A stretch of DNA of 64,000 bases, taken from the NCBI RefSeq assembly GCF_035825295.1, contig NZ_JAYMGI010000002.1:2396001-2460000 (forward strand), read 5' to 3'. This DNA comes from Actinacidiphila sp. DG2A-62. GTDB lineage: Bacteria > Actinomycetota > Actinomycetes > Streptomycetales > Streptomycetaceae. Each line of letters begins with the position of its first letter. Within the stretch, counting starts at the first letter, position 1. Position numbers and translations under genes: made by a program. Below are positions 31,912 through 40,830 of this stretch, piece by piece. The notes under the pieces were generated by a model. The model did no database searches. It saw only the letters and a list, made by a program, of their open reading frames with translations, and was not told the origin of the DNA.

Positions 31912-33513
31912 ATGGGCACAAGCCTGCTGGACCCCCTCCGCGCGCTCCGCAACGCCACCCCACCCGTCCCGTACGCCCTGCGCGGCCCCCGCTGGGGCAT
32001 CACCGGCCAACACGCCAGCCCCGCCAGCCAGGAAGCACAAATGCGCGCCCAGGGCGGCAACGGCACCCTGTACGCCATCGTCGACCGGATCATCACCACC
32101 TACGCGCAGGTCACCTGGCACCTGTACCGCACCGCACCGTCCGGTAAGAGGGAAGACCGCGTCGAGGTCACCCAGCACGCCGCGCTCGACCTGCTCAATT
32201 CCCCCAACGACTTCATGCTCGGCGAGGCGTTCCGGGAGACGACACAGCAGCACGAGGAGCTGACCGGCGAACAGTGGTGGGTGATCGTCAAGAGCGCCCT
32301 CGCGTCGTGGCCGCTGGAGCTGTGGCCCGTGCGCCCCGACCGCATGAGGCCGGTCGCCCACCCCACGAAGTACCTGACCGGGTACGAGTACGTCGGCCCG
32401 TCCGGGGAGGTCATCCCGCTCGCCCTGGACGAGGTGATCTTCCAGCGGCGCCCCAATCCTATGGACCCGTACCGCGGGCTCGGGCCGGTGCAGACGATCC
32501 TCGTCGACCTGGACTCCGCCCGCTTCGGCCGCGAGTGGAACCGCGCGTTCTTCGCCAACTCTGCGGAGCCGGGCGGCGTGCTGCAGGTCGACCGGCGCCT
32601 GGACGACGACGAATTCGACGAGCTGAGAGCCCGCTGGGCAGAGCAGCACCGCGGCGTCTCGGCAGCACACCGCGTGGCGATCCTGGAGAACGGCGTCACC
32701 TGGCAAGATCGCAAATACACCAACCGCGATATGCAGTTCGTGGAGCTGTCCCAGGTCGGCCGCGAGATCATCCGCGAGGCGTTCGGCTTCCCCAAGCCCG
32801 CCTTGGGCGCGACCGACGACGTCAACAGGGCCAACGCCGACGCCGCCGAGCTGTTCCTCGCGCGCTGGCTCGTCGTGCCCCGCCTCGTGCGCCACCGCGC
32901 CCTGTGGAACCACCGCATCCTCCCCATGTACGGCACCGCTGGCGCCGGCCTGGAGTTCGACTTCGACAGCCCCGTGCCCGACGACGAGATCACCGAGACC
33001 GAGGCGCTCGTCAACCGCTCCCAGGCCGCGCAGCTCCTCGTAGAAGCCGGCGCGTTCGGCCCCGAGGTCCTGGCCGCAGTCGGCCTGCCCGCCATGTCGT
33101 TCGGCGCCCCCGACGCCGACCCGGACCGGGCGCTCCTCGTCGACCTCGTCAAGGGCGCTCCGACGCTGGCACCGATGATCCTGCCGATGCTCGGCTTCGA
33201 CATCCCCGAGCAGTGGCGGAACGGCGTGCCCGGCGGCCCGCAGGCATCTGCCCCGGCCGCCAGGAGGGTCGGCGCTCCGACCGCGCTCCCCGCCGGACCC
33301 GACCCCGAAGCCGCGCTGCGCTGGGTCGCGGTGTCCGAACACGACGACGACGTGTGCCAGCCGTGCGCCGACAACGACGGCCACCTCTACCGCAACCGCG
33401 CCGAGGCGTACAAGGACTACCCCGGCGGCTCCGGCTACATCCACTGCGTCGGCGCCCAGTACGGCAACGCGTGCCGCTGCAAGGTCGTCAAGCGCGGCAA
33501 GGAGGACTCCTGA
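31912..33513 (+). CDS. Phage portal protein with C-terminal Cys motif domain
   Basis: 533 residues. Portal landmarks are YAIVDRIITTYAQVTWHLYR, HAALDLLNSPNDFMLGEAFR, PYRGLGPVQTILVDLDSARF, and QVGREIIREAFGFPKPALGA typical of HK97/SPP1-type portals. The last ~75 residues (WVAVSEHDDDVCQPCADNDG then GYIHCVGAQYGNACRCKVVK) resemble the metal-binding end of MuF-type head morphogenesis proteins, fused here to the portal. It forms the dodecameric channel for DNA. Confidence 0.88.
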   Translation: MGTSLLDPLRALRNATPPVPYALRGPRWGITGQHASPASQEAQMRAQGGNGTLYAIVDRIITTYAQVTWHLYRTAPSGKREDRVEVTQHAALDLLNSPNDFMLGEAFRETTQQHEELTGEQWWVIVKSALASWPLELWPVRPDRMRPVAHPTKYLTGYEYVGPSGEVIPLALDEVIFQRRPNPMDPYRGLGPVQTILVDLDSARFGREWNRAFFANSAEPGGVLQVDRRLDDDEFDELRARWAEQHRGVSAAHRVAILENGVTWQDRKYTNRDMQFVELSQVGREIIREAFGFPKPALGATDDVNRANADAAELFLARWLVVPRLVRHRALWNHRILPMYGTAGAGLEFDFDSPVPDDEITETEALVNRSQAAQLLVEAGAFGPEVLAAVGLPAMSFGAPDADPDRALLVDLVKGAPTLAPMILPMLGFDIPEQWRNGVPGGPQASAPAARRVGAPTALPAGPDPEAALRWVAVSEHDDDVCQPCADNDGHLYRNRAEAYKDYPGGSGYIHCVGAQYGNACRCKVVKRGKEDS

Positions 33514-34265
33514 TGCCCTGGATCGACGTGCCCCAGGTACCGGGGGCACAGCGCGCCGCGAAGGCCCGCGCACGCGCCCACGACGCCAAGGGCCGCAGCT
33601 GGTACAGCATCCGCAACGCGACCTCCCCGGACGAGGCGGAGCTGCTGCTGTACGACGAGATCGGCGGCTGGTGGGGCGCGACCGCCGAGGACTTCATCGC
33701 CGACCTTCAGCAGGTGACCTCCCCGAACCTGCGGGTGCGCGTCAACAGCCCGGGCGGCAGCGTGTTCGAGGGCATCGCGATCGCCAACGCGATCCGCAAC
33801 CACCCGGCGACCGTCACCGTGCAGGTCGACGCCCTCGCCGCCTCGATCGCCTCGGTCATCGCAATGGCCGGTGACACCCTCGTCATGTCCCCGAACAGCA
33901 TGCTGATGATCCACGACGCGTCCGGGATCTGCATGGGCGACGCCGCGGAGATGACGCAGATGGCCGCGGTCCTCGACGCCATCAGCGACAACATCGCCGG
34001 CGCTTACGCCGCGAAGGCCGGCGGCACCGTCGAGGACTGGCGGGCCGCAATGAAGGCGGAGTCCTGGTATAAGGCGCAGGACGCCGTCGACGCGGGCCTG
34101 GCCGACGAGGCACTGCCCGCCAGCGCGGCCCCGAGCGGCGACGAGCCGGAGATGCGCGCCCGCTTCGACCTCAGCGCATACGGCTACGCCGGGCCGCCGC
34201 AGCCCAAGCCCGAGCCGCCGACCGGCCGCACGGAGCCGGCCCGGCCACGGCACCGGTGGCACTGA
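33513..34265 (+). CDS. ClpP-type (S14) prohead protease
   Basis: 250 residues. RVNSPGGSVFEGIAIANAIR, then ALAASIASVIAMAGD holding the catalytic Ser, and MLMIHDASGICMGDAAEMTQ with the catalytic His. The Asp follows in the GGTVEDWRAAM region. This is the ClpP-fold protease that matures HK97-type capsids. ATG overlaps the portal stop; its end overlaps the next gene by 10 nt. Confidence 0.88.
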   Translation: MPWIDVPQVPGAQRAAKARARAHDAKGRSWYSIRNATSPDEAELLLYDEIGGWWGATAEDFIADLQQVTSPNLRVRVNSPGGSVFEGIAIANAIRNHPATVTVQVDALAASIASVIAMAGDTLVMSPNSMLMIHDASGICMGDAAEMTQMAAVLDAISDNIAGAYAAKAGGTVEDWRAAMKAESWYKAQDAVDAGLADEALPASAAPSGDEPEMRARFDLSAYGYAGPPQPKPEPPTGRTEPARPRHRWH

Positions 34266-34825
34266 CCGTCGACATCGCACATCTCCTCGGTGAGGAGGCC
34301 ACGGCCCGTCTGCGCGCGGCGGTCACTGCGCCCCCGGTGGCCGACACCGCGTCCGCCGTGCACCACACCGCGACCACCGACGCCGCGTGGGACGGGCCGG
34401 CCGCGGTCGCCGCGATGCCGAACGAGGAGACAGTGCTGCGGTACTGCCACGCCTGGTTCGACCCGGAGGGCGACCCCGACGCCAAGGCGTCCTACCGGTT
34501 CCCGCACCACAAGACCAAGGGCGGCCCCGCCAACTTGGCGGCATGCCGCAACGGTCTGGCCCGCCTGGAGGGCAGCAACATCCCCGACAGCGACAAGCCG
34601 GGAGTGCGCAAGCACCTGCAGGCCCACCTCGACGACGCCGACAAGGCCAGCAACGCGTCCGGTCACGGCGACGACACGATGCCCACCGCCGCCGTCGAGA
34701 CGGAGCCCGTGGCCGACGACTGGGCCGCGGCCACCGCTCACCTCACCGCGCCCGCCCCCGACACGTGGGCGGACGCCATCGCACACCTCACGACCCCGGC
34801 CGCGCCCGCGGCGACGGACGCCTGA
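34256..34825 (+). CDS. Capsid scaffold-like protein
   Basis: 189 residues. AWDGPAAVAAMPNEETVLRY CHAWFD, SYRFPHHKTKGGPANLAACR, and IPDSDKPGVRKHLQAHLDDA are conserved in actinophage genes between protease and capsid, often fused to the protease. The C-terminus is Ala/Thr/Pro-rich and acidic. A head-assembly scaffold or protease substrate role is inferred from position. Confidence 0.6.
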   Translation: MALTVDIAHLLGEEATARLRAAVTAPPVADTASAVHHTATTDAAWDGPAAVAAMPNEETVLRYCHAWFDPEGDPDAKASYRFPHHKTKGGPANLAACRNGLARLEGSNIPDSDKPGVRKHLQAHLDDADKASNASGHGDDTMPTAAVETEPVADDWAAATAHLTAPAPDTWADAIAHLTTPAAPAATDA

Positions 34826-34836
34826 AGGAGGCACCC

Positions 34837-36228
34837 GTGGCACCCACACTGACCGTCCCGCGCAACAACGCCGAGCTGGCTGAGATGCTGGCCGACCCGG
34901 CGCAGCGCGCGGAGATCCTGAAGTCCCCCGAGATCCTGACCACGTTCGTCCAGAACTACGCCGACAAGCACCAGGGCGACGGCTCCGACCTCCAGAAGCA
35001 GGTCGAGGACCTCGCGACCAAGGCGTTCGCCGCGTTTCTGAAGGACGCCGGCGTCGAGGACCTCAAGCGCCCGGACGTGCGCAAGGCCATGCCGGACCCG
35101 TACGCCGCGGTGGCGTCCAAGAGTGCCCGGGCGCAGGGGCTGTTCAACCGCAAGGCGCTGGGCGCGCAGGTCGACTCTCTCTTCGACAGCTCGGGCGAGT
35201 ACTTCAACACGATCTGGCGGTCGAACCCGGCCAAGCACACCGCGGACGTGCAGGAGAAGCTGGAAAAGCTCCGCAACTTCAGCTCCGACATCCCGTCCGA
35301 CGGCGGGTTCCTGATCCCGGAGACGCTGCGCAGCGAGCTGCTGTCGGTGGCGCTGGAGACCGCGATCGTCCGCTCGCTGGCGCGGGTGGTGCCGATGGAG
35401 ACGCTGCGGGTGCCGTTCCCCGCGATCGACTCCACCAGCAACGTCTCCTCGGTGTACGGCGGCATCACCGGCTTCTGGACGCCCGAGGGCGGCAAGATGA
35501 CCGGCAGCAAGCCGCGGTTCAGCCGGGTCGTCCTGGACGCGAAGAAGCTCACCGCGTACACCGAGGTGCCGTCCGAGCTGCTCATGGACAGCCTCATCTC
35601 GCTGACCATGTTCATCGACCAGATGTTCCCCGAGGCGCTCGCGTTCTTCGAGGACATCGCCTTCCTCACCGGCACCGGGGTCGGCGAGCCGCTCGGCGCG
35701 CTGAACGGTAAGGCCGCGGTGACCGTCGCCCGCACCATCGCCGGGGCGATCGGCTTCGACGACATCGTCACGATGTTCTCGCGGATGCTGCCGCAGTCGA
35801 TGAAGCGCGCGGTGTGGGTGGCAAGCATCAACACGCTGCCGCAGCTGGCCGCGATGCGGATCGTGCAGCAGAACGTGGCCGGCACGGAGAACGTCGGCGT
35901 GGCCAGCCCCGCCGTGTGGCTGAACAACGGCCAGGTCATCGACGGGCCGCCCATGACCATCATGGGCCGCCCGGTCATCTTCACCGAGAAGGTGCCGGCC
36001 CTGGGCAGCGCGGGTGACCTCAGCCTGATCGACTTCGGGTTCTACCTCGTCGGTGACCGTCAGGTCATGCAGGCCCGCCAGAGCGACGACTTCAAGTTCG
36101 ACACCGACGAGGTCGCCTTCCGGATCATCGAGCGCGTCGACGGCCGGCCGTGGCTGCAGTCCGCGCTCACGCCGCACAACGGTAGCGACCCCCTGTCCCC
36201 GATCGTCAAGCTCGGCGACGCCGCCTGA
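34837..36228 (+). CDS. HK97-type major capsid protein
   Basis: 463 residues from GTG 34837 (AAGGAGG upstream). The helical N-terminal delta-like region (1-130) should be cleaved by the protease. The capsid fold shows DIPSDGGFLIPETLRSELLS, LARVVPMETLRVPFPAIDST, YTEVPSELLMDSLISLTMFI, FFEDIAFLTGTGVGEPLGAL, PPMTIMGRPVIFTEKVPALG and LIDFGFYLVGDRQVMQARQS. Clear member of the phage_capsid (HK97) family. Confidence 0.93.
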   Translation: MAPTLTVPRNNAELAEMLADPAQRAEILKSPEILTTFVQNYADKHQGDGSDLQKQVEDLATKAFAAFLKDAGVEDLKRPDVRKAMPDPYAAVASKSARAQGLFNRKALGAQVDSLFDSSGEYFNTIWRSNPAKHTADVQEKLEKLRNFSSDIPSDGGFLIPETLRSELLSVALETAIVRSLARVVPMETLRVPFPAIDSTSNVSSVYGGITGFWTPEGGKMTGSKPRFSRVVLDAKKLTAYTEVPSELLMDSLISLTMFIDQMFPEALAFFEDIAFLTGTGVGEPLGALNGKAAVTVARTIAGAIGFDDIVTMFSRMLPQSMKRAVWVASINTLPQLAAMRIVQQNVAGTENVGVASPAVWLNNGQVIDGPPMTIMGRPVIFTEKVPALGSAGDLSLIDFGFYLVGDRQVMQARQSDDFKFDTDEVAFRIIERVDGRPWLQSALTPHNGSDPLSPIVKLGDAA

Positions 36229-36267
36229 GCCCGGCCAGACCCACCCACCCACGAGCAGGAGGAAATC

Positions 36268-36777
36268 ATGGAAGGTCTGGGAAGGCTCTTCAATCTCGCG
36301 ATCGGCGCCGCACCCGTCGACCTGTCGACCGCGGCGGTCACCGGCAAGCGCGTCTCCCTGCAGCACGCGTCCGGCATCACCTTCCTGGTGTTCAAGGGCG
36401 CGGGCACCGCCGGGGACGACCCCACGATCACGCTGCAGCAGCACACCGCCGCCTCCGGCGGCACCAGCAGCAACCTGGTCGCGATCGACCACTACTACCT
36501 CAAGGACGCCGCCACGCTGGCCGGCACCGAGCAGTGGGTGGAGAAGACCCAGGCGCTCGCCGCGACCATCGCCGACCCTGGCGGCGCGGGCACGTCCGCG
36601 GAGCACCAGCAGCTGCTCGCGATCGAGGTCAACGCGACCGCCCTGTCCGACGGCTACACCCACGTGTCGCTGAACATCGCCGACGTGGGTGCCAACGCGC
36701 AGCTGGGCGCGGTCCTGTACGTGCTGCACGACCTGACGGTGCAGCGTGCCCCGGACGCCCTCGCGGCGACGCTCTGA
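36268..36777 (+). CDS. Head decoration-like protein
   Basis: 169 residues with AGGAGGAAATC before the ATG. RVSLQHASGITFLVFKGAGT, ITLQQHTAASGGTSSNLVAI, and SDGYTHVSLNIADVGANAQL suggest an all-beta protein. Position right after the capsid gene and the strand-rich pattern favour a decoration or head-associated protein. Confidence 0.6.
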   Translation: MEGLGRLFNLAIGAAPVDLSTAAVTGKRVSLQHASGITFLVFKGAGTAGDDPTITLQQHTAASGGTSSNLVAIDHYYLKDAATLAGTEQWVEKTQALAATIADPGGAGTSAEHQQLLAIEVNATALSDGYTHVSLNIADVGANAQLGAVLYVLHDLTVQRAPDALAATL

Positions 36778-36793
36778 CCAGGGGGTGGGGTCG

Positions 36794-37237
36794 GTGCTGA
36801 GGATCTGCCAGGACTGCACGGCCGCCTATGCGGTCGGTGTCCCGCTGTGCCCGCACTGCGGGTCGGAGCGAGCGGTCGACGAGGGCACCGACCCCTACCG
36901 AGGAGACACCATGCCGAAGATCAACGCCGCGGGTGAGGCGACGTATGCCGCCGACGTGCGCGATGCCGTGCTCGGTGAGGAGCGGTCCGACGCCGGCGGC
37001 TACGACGAGGACGCCGAGCCGCTGGGCCCGGCGCCCGGGATGGAGGAGCCATCTCCTGGTACCAGCTCTCCGACACCTACCGGGAAGCGGCCGACCTCCG
37101 GCGAGACGAGCTCGACCGGCCGCCCCAGGCGTGCCCGCACGACGGGGAGCCGCTCGAAGAAGACCCCCGCGGGGGACTCGTCTGCCGCTTCGACGGATAC
37201 CGCTGGCCCCGTGACGGACGGCTCTGACCCAGCCTGA
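36794..37237 (+). CDS. Zinc-ribbon phage protein
   Basis: 147 residues from GTG 36794. LRICQDCTAAYAVGVPLCPH CGSE is a CxxC...CxxC zinc ribbon. Then comes an acidic linker to about 37040, and from there a low-complexity Ser/Thr/Arg tail whose reading frame lies over another, better-composed frame. The true protein probably ends near 37045 or continues into that other frame. Zinc-ribbon proteins are common at this place in Streptomyces phages. Confidence 0.6.
   Translation: MLRICQDCTAAYAVGVPLCPHCGSERAVDEGTDPYRGDTMPKINAAGEATYAADVRDAVLGEERSDAGGYDEDAEPLGPAPGMEEPSPGTSSPTPTGKRPTSGETSSTGRPRRARTTGSRSKKTPAGDSSAASTDTAGPVTDGSDPA
37051..37227 (+). CDS. Small Cys-motif phage protein with abnormal start
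   Basis: 58 codons reading ISWYQLSDTYREAADLRRDE, LDRPPQACPHDGEPLEEDPR, GGLVCRFDGYRWPRDGRL. The YQL...YREAADL...CPHDGEPL...CRFDGY pattern is a familiar small phage protein. GGAGGAG at 37042-37048 is a good ribosome site, but the codon at the expected start is ATC. No in-frame ATG/GTG/TTG lies nearby. Either ATC initiates, the start codon is mutated, or one missing base fuses this with the zinc-ribbon frame upstream. Confidence 0.55.
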   Translation: MSWYQLSDTYREAADLRRDELDRPPQACPHDGEPLEEDPRGGLVCRFDGYRWPRDGRL

Positions 37238-37276
37238 CCGAACCATCCGACTGAGCCCTGAGAGGAGGTGACACAG

Positions 37277-38344
37277 GTGATCGACTACACCGAGCCCTGG
37301 TATGCGACGCGCGAACAGGTCCGGGACGCGCTGGACTTCAAGGTCACTGCGCGCGCTGACGCCCGCATCGACCGGGCCCTTGCGGCGGCCAGCCGCGCCG
37401 TCGACGCCCTGTGTCACCGCCGCTTCTACCCCGTCGTCGACACCCGTTCCTGGGATTGGCCCAACGGCCAGTACGCGGCCGCCTGGCGGCTGTATCTCGA
37501 CGACTCCGAATTGATCGAGCTGACCGGCCTGGTCGCCGGCGGTGTCACCATCCCGACCGATGCCGTGATCCTGCAGCCCAACCGCAGCGGCCCCCCGTAC
37601 CGGTGGCTCGAAGTGGATCTGTCCACCTCCTACGCCCTGCAGGCCGGGGACACTGAGCAGAACGCGATCGTCCCGACCGGGTTGTGGGGCTACCGCAACA
37701 CGGAGAGCCCGGCGGCGACTGCGGCCGGCGCCATCGACTCCGCGGCCACGACCCTCACCGTCTCCGACGCTTCTGCGGTGGGCGTCGGCAGCGTGCTGCG
37801 CGTCGGCGGCGAACGACTCCTCGTCGTCGGCCGCAGCATGGCTGACACCGGTCTCACTCTCCAGCAGGACGTGCAGGCGTCCGCAGCCGCGGTCGTCCTG
37901 AACGTCGGCGACGGCGCAGCGGTCCACGAGGGCGAGGTGCTGCTCCTGGACGGTGAGCGCGTTCAGGTCGTCGACACCGCGGGCACGAATGCGGTCGTCC
38001 ACCGGCAGTGGGACGGGTCGCCGCTGGCCGCCCACGCCGCAGGCACCCCCGTGTACGCTCAGCGGGCCCTGCAGGTGACCCGGGGCGCGCTGGGCACCAC
38101 TGCGTCGGTGATCGCCGACGGCGCGGCGTTGATGCGGTGGGATCCGCCGGAGCTGGTTCAGACGCTGACGATTGCGGAGGCGGTCACCACGCTGTCGCAG
38201 GAGCCGGCCGGGTACGCGCGGGTTGCCCGGGGCGCCTCGGGTGCGTCCGGATCGGCGGCCCGGCCAGCTCAGCCGACGATCAGCGACATTCGGGATCAGT
38301 GCTACGCCGCGCACGGCCGCACGGCCCGCACAAGGGCGGTGTGA
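37277..38344 (+). CDS. Head-tail connector (adaptor) protein with beta-domain insertion
   Basis: 355 residues; GTG 37277 chosen because GAGGAGG lies ~9 bp upstream. ATREQVRDALDFKVTARADA then IDRALAAASRAVDALCHRRF YPV is the helical adaptor core of gp6/gp15-like connectors. A middle part (AAGAIDSAATTLTVSDASAV, EGEVLLLDGERVQVVDTA) forms beta modules resembling those in other actinophage connectors. It binds the portal ring. Ends in a GTGA overlap. Confidence 0.72.
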   Translation: MIDYTEPWYATREQVRDALDFKVTARADARIDRALAAASRAVDALCHRRFYPVVDTRSWDWPNGQYAAAWRLYLDDSELIELTGLVAGGVTIPTDAVILQPNRSGPPYRWLEVDLSTSYALQAGDTEQNAIVPTGLWGYRNTESPAATAAGAIDSAATTLTVSDASAVGVGSVLRVGGERLLVVGRSMADTGLTLQQDVQASAAAVVLNVGDGAAVHEGEVLLLDGERVQVVDTAGTNAVVHRQWDGSPLAAHAAGTPVYAQRALQVTRGALGTTASVIADGAALMRWDPPELVQTLTIAEAVTTLSQEPAGYARVARGASGASGSAARPAQPTISDIRDQCYAAHGRTARTRAV

Positions 38345-38739
38345 CCGTGGCGGACGAGGTGCAGGTGATCGCGACGGGGCCGCTGTTCGACGGACGCGCC
38401 GCCCGGGCCGCCCGGGCGTACTGCGACGACGTCCGCGACGAGATCGCTGCCCGCGGTGAGGACCTGGTGCTGGCGAAGCTCGGCATGGTTCTGCGGCACC
38501 CGACGGGCTACTACGAGAGCCAGATCTCGACCGAGCCGGCCGGGGCCGATACCTCGGTCGTCGGCGACGGCGGTGTGGTCTACGGGCCGTGGCTGGAGGG
38601 CACCGGCTCCCGGAATACTCCGATCACGCGGTTCGCCGGGTACGGGCACTGGCGGGCAGCGAAGGAGAAGCTCGCGGGTGAGGCCCCGGAGATCGCCGAC
38701 CGGCTGCTGCGCGTGCGGTACCTGCCGGAGATGAGGTGA
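38341..38739 (+). CDS. HK97 gp10-like neck/tail completion protein
   Basis: 132 residues. ATGPLFDGRAARAARAYCDD, VLAKLGMVLRHPTGYYESQI, VVYGPWLEGTGSRNTPITRF AGYGHWR: the last segment is the typical Y-x-P-x-x-E-x-G region of HK97 gp10-like proteins. GTG start overlaps the connector stop. Role in the head-tail joint. Confidence 0.7.
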   Translation: MTVADEVQVIATGPLFDGRAARAARAYCDDVRDEIAARGEDLVLAKLGMVLRHPTGYYESQISTEPAGADTSVVGDGGVVYGPWLEGTGSRNTPITRFAGYGHWRAAKEKLAGEAPEIADRLLRVRYLPEMR

Positions 38740-39203
38740 CCGCCGTGGCCTTGGACGTGAACGCTCTGTTGGACAAGGCGATCTCGCACGCTGGTGCGTC
38801 GGGCCTGTTCGAGCAGGTCAATGGGCACGAGCCGGAGAATCCGCCCTCATCGGGGGGCCTGACGTGCGCGGTGTGGGTTTCGGACCTGGTGCCGATCCGG
38901 TCCTCCGGCATGCGGTCGACGAGCGTGCGGCTGGAGTTGTCGGTGCGGATCTACACCAGCGCAGTCTCCGAGCCGCTGGACGCGATCGACCCGGCCGTGG
39001 TGGGTGCGGTGGACGTGCTGTTCGCCGCGTATATCGGCGACTTCACCCTCGGCTCAACCGTGCGGCAGGTCGACGTGTTCGGGGCGTACGGCAGCCCGCT
39101 GCGGGCCCGCCCAGGCTACCTGACCGTCAACGACGTGGTGTTCCGCGTCATGACCATCACCCTGCCGCTGATCGTCGACGACCTGTGGGAGCAGACGCCA
39201 TGA
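38736..39203 (+). CDS. Tail terminator/neck-like protein
   Basis: 155 residues. DVNALLDKAISHAGASGLFE, SVRLELSVRIYTSAVSEPLD, VNDVVFRVMTITLPLIVDDL: alpha/beta pattern and length like tail-completion proteins (lambda gpU class). Overlaps both neighbours by 4 nt. Confidence 0.6.
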   Translation: MTAVALDVNALLDKAISHAGASGLFEQVNGHEPENPPSSGGLTCAVWVSDLVPIRSSGMRSTSVRLELSVRIYTSAVSEPLDAIDPAVVGAVDVLFAAYIGDFTLGSTVRQVDVFGAYGSPLRARPGYLTVNDVVFRVMTITLPLIVDDLWEQTP

Positions 39204-39946
39204 GCAAGCAGTCCGGTCTCGGCGACCGGTTCCTGATCGACGGCCACAACCTGTCCGGCGACATCAACTCCCCGGCCCTGGCCGGCGGCCCCGCTGCACT
39301 CGTGGTGACCGGCGTCGACAAGGGCGCTCCGGAACGCATCGGGGGCGTCCGCGACGGCAGTCTCGGATGGACGGCCTTCTTCAACCCCGGTGAGGAGGCC
39401 GACGCCGCGCACGCCGTCCTGTCCGCCCTGCCCCAAGCCGACGTGCACTGCATGTACCTGCACACCGTCACCCTGGGCCGACCGGCCGCGTGCCTGGTCG
39501 CCAAGCAGATCGGGTACGACGGCAACCGCGGCGACGACGGGGCCTTCACGTTCGCCGTCCAGGCGCAGGCCAACGGGTACGGCCTGGAGTGGGGAGTGCA
39601 ACTCACCCCTGGGATGCGCACCGACACCGCGGCGACCGACGGCGACAGCGTCGATCTCACCGCGGCTGGTGCGTTCGGTCTGCAGGCGTATCTCCAGGTG
39701 CTCGCTGTCACCGGCACCAGCGTGACGGTCAAGCTGCAGCAGTCCAGTGACAACGGCGTAGCGGACGCGTGGGCGGACGTCACCGGCGGCGCATTCGCCG
39801 CGGCCACCGAGCCGGGCGTGCAGCGGCTGCAGACCGCGCGGGGGCAGGCCGTGGAGCGGTACCTGCGCGCGGTCACCACCGGGACGTTCACCGAGGCCGT
39901 GTTCGCGGTCGTCGTCGCCCGCAACGAGGTCGAGACGGAGTTCTGA
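39200..39946 (+). CDS. Phage tail protein (tube- or baseplate-like)
   Basis: 248 residues. GDRFLIDGHNLSGDINSPAL, VVTGVDKGAPERIGGVRDGS LGWTAFFNP gives a first beta domain of tail-tube character. The second half (VTVKLQQSSDNGVADAWADV, YLRAVTTGTFTEAVFAVVVA) is an extra beta-sandwich. Likely a structural tail protein; whether it or 40384 is the major tube protein cannot be decided from sequence alone. Confidence 0.6.
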   Translation: MSKQSGLGDRFLIDGHNLSGDINSPALAGGPAALVVTGVDKGAPERIGGVRDGSLGWTAFFNPGEEADAAHAVLSALPQADVHCMYLHTVTLGRPAACLVAKQIGYDGNRGDDGAFTFAVQAQANGYGLEWGVQLTPGMRTDTAATDGDSVDLTAAGAFGLQAYLQVLAVTGTSVTVKLQQSSDNGVADAWADVTGGAFAAATEPGVQRLQTARGQAVERYLRAVTTGTFTEAVFAVVVARNEVETEF

Positions 39947-40380
39947 TGGTCGAGCCGTTCCGTATCGAACCGGCGCTGCCGCCGGCCGCGTTCCAGACCT
40001 ACGCGATCACCCGACGCCGCGACACCAGCGTGGCCGCCGCCTGCGAGCAGGTCGGGTGCGCAGCGTGGCTACACGGCTGGGAGTCCACGGTCGACGAGGG
40101 CACAGAGCTGGGCCGCCAGCAGGCCGCGTACATCCGTACCCAGTCGCGGCGCACGTTCCGCGAGCAGCGCACCGCGGCGGGCCTGACCGTGTTCCGGTTC
40201 GAGTCCGGGCAGCGGTGCTTCGCCGAGCACCGCACCGCGCCGGAGTTCTACCGGGTCCGTGGCGGCGACCACCGCGGTAACCCGAGCGGGTTCACCCGCA
40301 CGCACACCCGGGCGGCGGACTGGGTGGAGGACTGCGGCGAGCACCTGCAGCGCGTCGCCGACGACAGGAAGAGGGGATAG
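39946..40380 (+). CDS. Phage tail-region protein, unknown
   Basis: 144 residues. PPAAFQTYAITRRRDTSVAA ACEQVGCAAWLHGWES, EQRTAAGLTVFRFESGQRCF AEHRTAPEFY. Contains several Cys and His residues that could hold a metal. ATG overlaps the upstream stop (TGATG). Conserved in position in Streptomyces siphophages; role unknown. Confidence 0.6.
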   Translation: MVEPFRIEPALPPAAFQTYAITRRRDTSVAAACEQVGCAAWLHGWESTVDEGTELGRQQAAYIRTQSRRTFREQRTAAGLTVFRFESGQRCFAEHRTAPEFYRVRGGDHRGNPSGFTRTHTRAADWVEDCGEHLQRVADDRKRG

Positions 40381-40383
40381 GCC

Positions 40384-40791
40384 ATGGCCAAGGAGAGCGG
40401 CCTCGGGTGGACGACGTGCAGCGTGGACGACGCGTCGGGCACCGCGAAGGCGATCATCAACGACTGCACGAACTTGCAGTTCGCGACGCCGAGGGCGACG
40501 CAGGACACCACGGGTCTGGACAAGTCGGCGATGGAGCGGCTTCTGCTCCTGGCGGATTTCTCCGTGACGCTGAACGGCGTCTTCAACGACGCCACGGGCC
40601 AGTCCCATGACGTGTTCAAGACCGTGTCGTCGACGAGCGTGCCGCGGACGCTGACGCTGGCGGTGTCCGGGCAGACCCTCGCAAACGAGTGCCTGTTCAC
40701 CGACTACCCGCTCACCCGCGCCGACAGCGGCGAGTTCACGTGGGCGGTGCCGGGTGTCCTGTCGGACGGCACGGTTCCCACCTGGTCCTGA
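40384..40791 (+). CDS. Phage tail tube-like protein
   Basis: 135 residues. MAKESGLGWTTCSVDDASGT, LQFATPRATQDTTGLDKSAM ERLLLLADFSVTLNGVFNDA, TLAVSGQTLANECLFTDYPL: a compact beta-rich fold with the LLLLADFSVTLNGVFND strand typical of small phage tail-tube proteins. It lies just before the tail chaperone genes, the usual place of the major tail protein. Confidence 0.68.
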   Translation: MAKESGLGWTTCSVDDASGTAKAIINDCTNLQFATPRATQDTTGLDKSAMERLLLLADFSVTLNGVFNDATGQSHDVFKTVSSTSVPRTLTLAVSGQTLANECLFTDYPLTRADSGEFTWAVPGVLSDGTVPTWS

Positions 40792-40830
40792 CCGGCAGCT
40801 GCGCCGGCCCCCTATTCGAGGAGTCGCGGA

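Noticed and set aside
34738..36819. Long minus-strand frame opposite the capsid gene
   Set aside because: Composition artefact; the plus strand encodes an unmistakable HK97-type capsid protein.
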